Shown here piece after piece: positions 24,086 to 27,459 of a DNA stretch of 27,459 nucleotides (within the stretch, counting starts at the first letter, position 1; each line of letters begins with the position of its first letter). The notes under the pieces were generated by a model. The model was not told where the DNA came from and did not search any database. It saw nothing but the letters and a program-made list of their open reading frames with translations. The stretch spans positions 1-27,459 of the IMG/VR virus record IMGVR_UViG_3300030328_002939; one strand, 5' to 3'. The stretch is from a virus. The position numbers were made by a program, and so were the translations under genes.

Positions 24086-24644
24086 TTGATGCCTCCTCTA
24101 ACTTTCCTTCAAAACCTCTTTTAGCGGTTTGAACTCTAGCTACTGTGTCATAAAATCCAGCTTCACGTTTCTTGAGAAATGCTAAGTATTGAGCTTCATT
24201 AATTAATTCAGCTTTTGAACATTCTTTTGCAAGTTTGTCAATCTCTGAGAGACTGGCAACCTTTGGTGCGAAAGTTTTCTGTTTAGCTTTAGCGTTCTCA
24301 ACTTCCTCTTTGCTAGCAATTGCAAAGTCGGACCCAATACCCATATTGGCCAAGGCCCTACCAACGGCACTCGTTTCGCAATTTTCCAAAGCGCTCGTCT
24401 TATTAACAAAGCCAGTATTGTCTCGCTCAGCTGCTGTGCCAGTGAAATATCTTTCTGGTGTTTCCAGTACGTTTGGCGTGACTTTTGCTTGGAATCTATA
24501 TTCATTGCATCGTTCTCCTGTTGGTGTATCTATAATAGTTTCTACTGCTATTAATTCAGTTTCTATCATACCGTTTTGAAAGTTATCGTGAAATTCCTTT
24601 ATACGATCTTTAATCAAGGCATAATCATTTAAGTTAAAAGCCAT
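24066..24644 (-). CDS. Putative single-strand annealing/recombination protein, 192 residues
   Basis: The start chosen is ATG 24644, preceded by AGGAGG. A longer frame to 24719 would have to read through the hairpin leader and has no ribosome site. Residues 1-35 and 110-192 are helical, and residues 35-75 form beta strands (LIAVETIIDTPTGE, RFQAKVTPN). The central motif ETSAVGRALANMGIG (90-104) resembles the helix-turn segment of Rad52/Erf-type annealing proteins (pattern xxKRALxxFG) and, from memory, other phage proteins with TSAxGRALAxxGI. The role would be annealing complementary single strands for recombination-dependent replication. SSB-like and resolvase-like genes in the same transcript support this, but the family call is not certain. 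Confidence 0.6.
   Translation of the reverse strand: MAFNLNDYALIKDRIKEFHDNFQNGMIETELIAVETIIDTPTGERCNEYRFQAKVTPNVLETPERYFTGTAAERDNTGFVNKTSALENCETSAVGRALANMGIGSDFAIASKEEVENAKAKQKTFAPKVASLSEIDKLAKECSKAELINEAQYLAFLKKREAGFYDTVARVQTAKRGFEGKLEEASNEKKDA
24069..24093 (-). promoter_or_regulatory. Hairpin around the start codon of the 83-residue gene
   Basis: On the minus-strand transcript, GGCATC (24093-24088) can pair with GATGCC (24074-24069) around a 13-nt loop that contains the ATG and a run of eight A. The 5' arm shares its first bases with the AGGAGG site, so pairing could limit ribosome access and make translation depend on ribosomes arriving from the upstream gene. Six base pairs around an A-rich loop is a modest hairpin and could arise by chance. 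Confidence 0.35.
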
Positions 24645-24675
24645 ATTTGTTCCTCCTATATTATGGTTTTTGTGG

Positions 24676-24710
24676 TTGGCTCGAACAGCCAAATTAATAT
24701 TTTTAATTTG
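24676..24710 (-). promoter_or_regulatory. Two abutting hairpins in the leader of the annealing-type gene
   Basis: In the 78-nt gap upstream of the gene, CAAATTAA pairs with TTAATTTG (24710-24703 with 24697-24690, 8 bp, 5-nt loop). Next to it TTGGCT pairs with AGCCAA (24692-24687 with 24681-24676, 6 bp, 5-nt loop GTTCG). The two stems share three bases, so they may exclude each other. No U-tract follows. The gap might also hold a promoter (TTGAAT upstream), but the -10 is poor. A regulatory leader or RNA-processing site is possible. Confidence 0.35.
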
Positions 24711-24722
24711 ATTATTCAAGCA

Positions 24723-24812
24723 TTATTCGTTGTTTTTCTTTGATTTATTGAACTCGCTGCATAGAAATAGTACTAAATAACATACAGCAAAAATTCCTAA
24801 TAATTTGATCAT
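24723..24812 (-). CDS. Tiny single-pass membrane protein, 29 residues
   Basis: ATG 24812 follows AAGGAGA with good spacing. The product is one hydrophobic helix (IKLLGIFAVCYLVLFLCSEF) followed by a basic tail (NKSKKNNE). It is too short for most gene finders but has a strong ribosome site and fits exactly between its neighbours. Single-helix phage proteins of this type act as pinholins, superinfection-exclusion factors or membrane anchors. Expression from the early block argues against a simple lysis role, but the function is unknown. Confidence 0.6.
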   Translation of the reverse strand: MIKLLGIFAVCYLVLFLCSEFNKSKKNNE

Positions 24813-24825
24813 CGTTTCTCCTTCC

Positions 24826-25155
24826 CTAGTCTAGTAGTTTCATATACGCTTCAGCGTTGTTGGCTCTAAACCAATCAAGACCTTTTCGTACATCTTTTTG
24901 TAATGTTGGACTTGTCATATAATGAGGCATAAATTGAGCTCCCATTATAATAGAATATATAGATTCTTCTATTCCAGTTAATCTATATTTTTCTCCACTG
25001 AATGGATTTGTTACGGTTAACATTTCATCTCCAATCTTGTCACAAAATATTTTTCCTACTGATATCTCATATGGATATTTTGTGTATTTTTGTTTTGTTC
25101 TTCTTGTTTCGTTACAACATCCACAAGTGTATTCTATACTTTTTTTATTCTCCAT
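24826..25155 (-). CDS. Hypothetical protein with N-terminal CxCC, 109 residues
   Basis: ATG 25155 follows GGAGGG inside the end of the upstream gene. The N-terminus carries TCGCCNETRR (C11, C13, C14), and C38 lies in KIFCDK, so a small metal-binding knuckle is possible. Residues 40-70 form beta-like segments (MLTVTNPFSGEKYRLTGIEE). The C-terminal part is helical (RKGLDWFRANNAEAYMKLLD). This beta-helical mix may reflect a regulator or host-takeover protein. No family recognised. Confidence 0.7.
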   Translation of the reverse strand: MENKKSIEYTCGCCNETRRTKQKYTKYPYEISVGKIFCDKIGDEMLTVTNPFSGEKYRLTGIEESIYSIIMGAQFMPHYMTSPTLQKDVRKGLDWFRANNAEAYMKLLD

Positions 25156-25355
25156 GTAAAGCCCTCCTTGGCTAGTTTAATTAAACATTTATTGCAATAT
25201 TTATCCAATTCATCTCTAGTAGGATAATTTGGATAAAATTCTGAATTAACTGATGCTGAATAATGTTTAGTTGTTAGTATTTGCATAAGTATTGATGCTG
25301 ATTCTGGATAGGTATTATCTTTTGAAATTGTTATATCATAATGTTTACTTTTCAT
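25134..25355 (-). CDS. Small CxxC protein, 73 residues
   Basis: The start chosen is ATG 25355, which lies 11 nt inside the preceding gene with AGG upstream. An in-frame start at 25427 would overlap that gene by more than 80 nt. The sequence is mixed beta/helical with a single CNKC pair (C54, C57) in DKYCNKCLIKLAKEG. Its stop lies inside the next gene. Short proteins with lone CxxC pairs recur in this block. Function unknown. Confidence 0.65.
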   Translation of the reverse strand: MKSKHYDITISKDNTYPESASILMQILTTKHYSASVNSEFYPNYPTRDELDKYCNKCLIKLAKEGFTWRIKKV

Positions 25356-25797
25356 ATTTAAACCTATGATCCTCAATTTCTTTATCCAGAGGTAAGAATT
25401 TAGTATATAAACTAACTTGCACATCATAATACATTGATTCTTTATCTGGAACTTTCAAGTCATGCATTTCTGAAACTTTCCAGATTTCTCCATCCCAATA
25501 GTATATATATTCTATCATTATATTTCCTTTCATAGAATACATATAACTATCAATAGAATCGTATGGTTCTATTTCATCATCTGGTGCTGCTGTGTAGTAT
25601 TCAATTTCACCAGAGTCTATTCCAATCATATCTTTATGTTTTATTTCAGATACTTTTTCTTTTGTATTAAAGTGTTGAAACAACTCTTCTCCAACTCCTA
25701 CTCCTTGATATGAAATATATCCATCAAAATGACAATATAGAGGAATTACTCCACCTATTTTATCATCTTTAATTACTATGTTACATCTAGTTGACAT
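25345..25797 (-). CDS. Conserved phage protein of the MSTRxNI type, 150 residues
   Basis: ATG 25797 has a strong AAGGAGG site. The beginning MSTRCNIVIKD, followed by YCHFDGYISYQGVGVGEELF, is an arrangement I recognise from a widespread phage protein of unknown function (typical starts MSTRSNI, then HWDGYP). The remainder is acidic and beta-rich, with several Tyr and Trp residues (YIYYWDGEIWKVSEM). It lies among early small genes. A role in takeover of the host is possible but not shown. Confidence 0.75.
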   Translation of the reverse strand: MSTRCNIVIKDDKIGGVIPLYCHFDGYISYQGVGVGEELFQHFNTKEKVSEIKHKDMIGIDSGEIEYYTAAPDDEIEPYDSIDSYMYSMKGNIMIEYIYYWDGEIWKVSEMHDLKVPDKESMYYDVQVSLYTKFLPLDKEIEDHRFKYEK

Positions 25798-25798
25798 A

Positions 25799-25972
25799 TT
25801 AGACCTCCTTATCTCTTTTATGTCTGATCATTGTGCTTGAATCAGTTAATTGATAAAAATCATATCCAAGTTTTTCTAATTCTTTTATCAAACTTGAAAT
25901 CATTTTATGAATATCCAAAGCTTTTTTGCTATTGTTTATTTCAGTTTGAAACTCTTCTATTTTTTTAGTCAT
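25799..25972 (-). CDS. Small helical protein, 57 residues
   Basis: The start chosen is ATG 25972, preceded by GGGAGAG, just after the stop of the upstream gene. An in-frame ATG at 25996 would lie inside that gene and carry the ribosome site internally. The product is charged and helical (EEFQTEINNSKKALDIHKMI, then SSLIKELEKLGYDFY) with a possible coiled coil, ending in basic residues. Its stop is 1 nt before the next start. Function unknown. Confidence 0.65.
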   Translation of the reverse strand: MTKKIEEFQTEINNSKKALDIHKMISSLIKELEKLGYDFYQLTDSSTMIRHKRDKEV

Positions 25973-25973
25973 C

Positions 25974-26207
25974 TTAACTCTCCCTTTCATCTTCAACTGT
26001 TACTGAAACTGCCTTTACGGTATCATCATCTAAAGTTTGTTTAATGCTTAACAATTTTTTCTCTGTTGATTTATTAACAATACACTCTTCACTTCTTAAT
26101 AGCGATATTAAAACAATAATATCCTGATAACTTAAAGTGTGCTCATTCTTTATGTTTATTTCCTTATTCCAGTCATATGTTCCTGATGTATCTCTATCTG
26201 GTTTCAT
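25974..26207 (-). CDS. Hypothetical protein, 77 residues
   Basis: ATG 26207 overlaps the stop of the upstream gene by 4 nt (ATGA), with GAGAGAG upstream. The N-terminal 25 residues are polar (TSGTYDWNKEINIKNEHT), followed by a helix (SYQDIIVLISLLRSEECIV) and an acidic C-terminus (VSVTVEDERES). There is one cysteine. It is probably early and soluble. No family recognised. Confidence 0.65.
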   Translation of the reverse strand: MKPDRDTSGTYDWNKEINIKNEHTLSYQDIIVLISLLRSEECIVNKSTEKKLLSIKQTLDDDTVKAVSVTVEDERES

Positions 26208-26569
26208 TCTTCACTCTCTCCTTCTTCTATTGCTTGTTTACGCCAAAGCGCTGTTTCTGTTACTCCAGTTGGTAATATACCGTGAGGTTCTATTTTAATC
26301 TTCATAGATCCTGTTGAAATTGGTATAAAAAGCGGCTTATCTCCTCCAGTATTCCAATGTATAGCACCTGGACTATTACCTTCGTCATCGCTAGATATAA
26401 ATAATGCAACTCCATTATCTAACACTATTACCAATCCAGTTTCTTTTTCGTATTCATCCCACTCTCTCCAAAGGACTGTACTTATTTTTTGATTTACTAA
26501 TAAAGCAAATGCTTTTCTGTGCCAATATTGCGCCATTTCCATTTCCTTTTTAGTCAACTTTTTACTCAT
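26204..26569 (-). CDS. Hypothetical protein, 121 residues
   Basis: ATG 26569 follows AAGGAA, 1 nt after the stop of the small upstream gene. Residues 1-45 are helical and charged (KKEMEMAQYWHRKAFALLVN). Residues 45-100 are beta-rich (TGLVIVLDNGVALFISSDDE, PLFIPISTGSMKIKIEPHGI), and the end is acidic (EEGESEE). The protein has no cysteine. Its beta-core layout could be a small binding domain, but no fold is recognised. Confidence 0.7.
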   Translation of the reverse strand: MSKKLTKKEMEMAQYWHRKAFALLVNQKISTVLWREWDEYEKETGLVIVLDNGVALFISSDDEGNSPGAIHWNTGGDKPLFIPISTGSMKIKIEPHGILPTGVTETALWRKQAIEEGESEE

Positions 26570-26570
26570 T

Positions 26571-26693
26571 CTATTTCCTTCCTAATTTTAATGTTTCAAG
26601 TTCAAGTAATAACTCTGTTATATCTTCTTCTGACATAACTGAGTAAGTTTGTAGTTTTTCAACTAACCAATCTAGTAGTTTGCTATCACTCAT
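26571..26693 (-). CDS. Small helical protein, 40 residues
   Basis: ATG 26693 overlaps the preceding stop by 4 nt (ATGA), and TAG 26571-26573 is followed within 2 nt by the next start. The product is a short helical protein (KLLDWLVEKLQTYSVMSEED and TELLLELETLKLGRK) without cysteine. It is below usual length cut-offs, but it exactly fills the gap and is coupled on both sides. Confidence 0.6.
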   Translation of the reverse strand: MSDSKLLDWLVEKLQTYSVMSEEDITELLLELETLKLGRK

Positions 26694-27019
26694 GCTCTAC
26701 TCCCTGCTGTTATTTTATCATATTCATCTTTATTGCCTCCGCATTCTTTAGCAATCTTTTCACACCAATCAAAGTATATTAGTGGTTGTGTTTCTTCTTC
26801 ACAAGTATCACACCAATAAGTACCATCTATGAAATCTATCATTTTTTCTGTATTAATGTTAACCCACGCACTTTGAGATACCTCTTCTGAACCACAATAA
26901 TCGCATACATACATATCATCCATGTCTTTAGGCTTGTTTACTAATCCTGTTTTAAAGACAATATTGTTTTTATTTAATGGACCTTCGTGTTCTATACTCC
27001 AGGTTTTATCTTCTTTCAT
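26690..27019 (-). CDS. Small protein with paired CxxC (zinc-ribbon-like), 109 residues
   Basis: The start chosen is ATG 27019, preceded by GGGAGG and overlapping the upstream stop (TAATG). An in-frame start at 27043 would overlap the previous gene more. Two pairs CDYC (C39, C42) and CDTC (C70, C73) are spaced as in a zinc ribbon, and C86 and C93 follow. The rest is acidic. It shares the position of its first pair and the CDxC pattern with the neighbouring 81-residue protein, so the two may be tandem paralogs. A regulator or host-takeover role is conceivable. Confidence 0.7.
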   Translation of the reverse strand: MKEDKTWSIEHEGPLNKNNIVFKTGLVNKPKDMDDMYVCDYCGSEEVSQSAWVNINTEKMIDFIDGTYWCDTCEEETQPLIYFDWCEKIAKECGGNKDEYDKITAGSRA

Positions 27020-27264
27020 TAATCCTCCCAACATGCATTGCATAATGCATCGCCACTTTTATGTTGTTCCCAATATAATTGGTCTTTTTTATTCATATAT
27101 TCCCACCAATTTAAATCGTCTGAATAATCTATAACTCCACATTCATCACAAGTATTTAAATCAGTCATATCTATAATAAACGCTACTACTTCAGATACAT
27201 GTTTTGGATTATCACTCCTGGATTTCATTCCAACCATTTCTTTTTCTATTGTTTTATCTATCAT
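27019..27264 (-). CDS. Small protein with paired CxxC (zinc-ribbon-like), 81 residues
   Basis: ATG 27264 follows AAGGAGA, 11 nt before the end of the upstream gene. The two pairs CDEC (C39, C42) and CNAC (C75, C78) could together bind one zinc. Between them is an aromatic, acidic stretch (YSDDLNWWEYMNKKDQLYWE). The N-terminal 30 residues include a hydrophobic strand (VVAFIIDMTDL). It is similar in layout to the downstream gene. No family recognised. Confidence 0.7.
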   Translation of the reverse strand: MIDKTIEKEMVGMKSRSDNPKHVSEVVAFIIDMTDLNTCDECGVIDYSDDLNWWEYMNKKDQLYWEQHKSGDALCNACWED

Positions 27265-27459
27265 CTTTTTCTCCTTCTACTTCATCTCCATTTGCATTTC
27301 CATAGGCGACTTCAATAGTCATACCCTTATTCTCTTTGTCATCTACTTCATCACAAGTCATACTATCCATAGCATAGTCTTGTTGCTTCTCATTCCAACC
27401 ATCAACCTCTGCTTGTGTGTTGTCTTCAAGTTGTTCAATTTCCTTTTCAAACTCATCAC
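27254..27459 (-). CDS. C-terminal end of an acidic protein (5' truncated)
   Basis: The frame is open to the right edge of the window and ends in TAA at 27254-27256, giving the last 67 residues. The sequence is rich in Asp and Glu (DEFEKEIEQLEDNTQAEVDG and CDEVDDKENKGM) and ends in GDEVEGEKDDR. Its stop lies 11 nt inside the next gene. It is the first gene of the visible minus-strand block. Strong acidity may reflect a DNA-mimic or binding role, which is speculative. Confidence 0.6.
   Translation of the reverse strand, partial: DEFEKEIEQLEDNTQAEVDGWNEKQQDYAMDSMTCDEVDDKENKGMTIEVAYGNANGDEVEGEKDDR

Noticed and set aside
24235-24579. 114-residue frame on the plus strand opposite the putative annealing gene
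   Set aside because: It is antisense to a gene with a good ribosome site and conserved-looking motif, and has no ribosome site or neighbour in its own direction.
1-27459. tRNA genes, CRISPR arrays, integrase or insertion elements
   Set aside because: No cloverleaf with expected arms and no regular repeat-spacer pattern, tyrosine or serine recombinase motif, or transposase was found on reading. This is by eye only.

Overview
This window looks like part of the genome of a lytic, podovirus-like tailed phage, or a fragment of an uncultured viral genome. Coding is almost wall to wall, AT-rich, with frequent ATGA and TAATG overlaps and strong AGGAGG-type ribosome sites. There are two large gene blocks that converge on a short non-coding gap at about 20353-20500. 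No rRNA, tRNA, CRISPR, integrase or insertion sequence was seen. Terminase, portal, major capsid protein and DNA polymerase are absent, so the window is not the whole genome. The host cannot be read from the sequence. Low GC and gene content resemble viruses of low-GC marine bacteria, but that is inference.

Plus-strand block (1-20352): late and virion genes. A truncated coiled-coil protein and a glycine-rich protein are followed by a methyltransferase that resembles guanidinoacetate/arginine N-methyltransferases. Next come a membrane-anchored coiled-coil protein, an exported thioredoxin-fold protein without its redox cysteines, two small proteins, a calcineurin-like phosphoesterase and a small basic protein. 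Then come an 831-residue tail nozzle (T7 gp12-like) candidate, two small proteins, and a series that looks like the DNA-ejection apparatus. That series has five proteins interrupted by a T4-type lysozyme and ends in a giant 3522-residue protein. The five proteins (about 4600 residues) contain no cysteine.

Junction (20353-20500): a 98-nt element of three nested inverted repeats (10, 9 and 8 bp), preceded at a plausible distance by TATAAT. It may be a small structured RNA, a bidirectional transcript barrier, or a DNA site.

Minus-strand block (20501-27459, read right to left): early and replication genes. It begins with many small proteins, several with CxxC pairs. These lead into a putative single-strand annealing protein, a small acidic protein, an SSB-like protein ending in DDLPF, a 90-residue protein, a fused AEP primase and DnaB/RecA-type helicase with a four-cysteine cluster between the domains, an 88-residue protein, a Holliday-junction-resolvase-like nuclease and a 58-residue protein. 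Together these could prime, unwind, coat, anneal and resolve phage DNA, with the polymerase supplied from outside the window.

The most interesting points are the GAMT-like methyltransferase coupled to a Gly-rich protein ending in Arg, the cysteine-free ejection block with its giant protein, the nested hairpin element at the junction, and the primase-helicase with its cysteine cluster.
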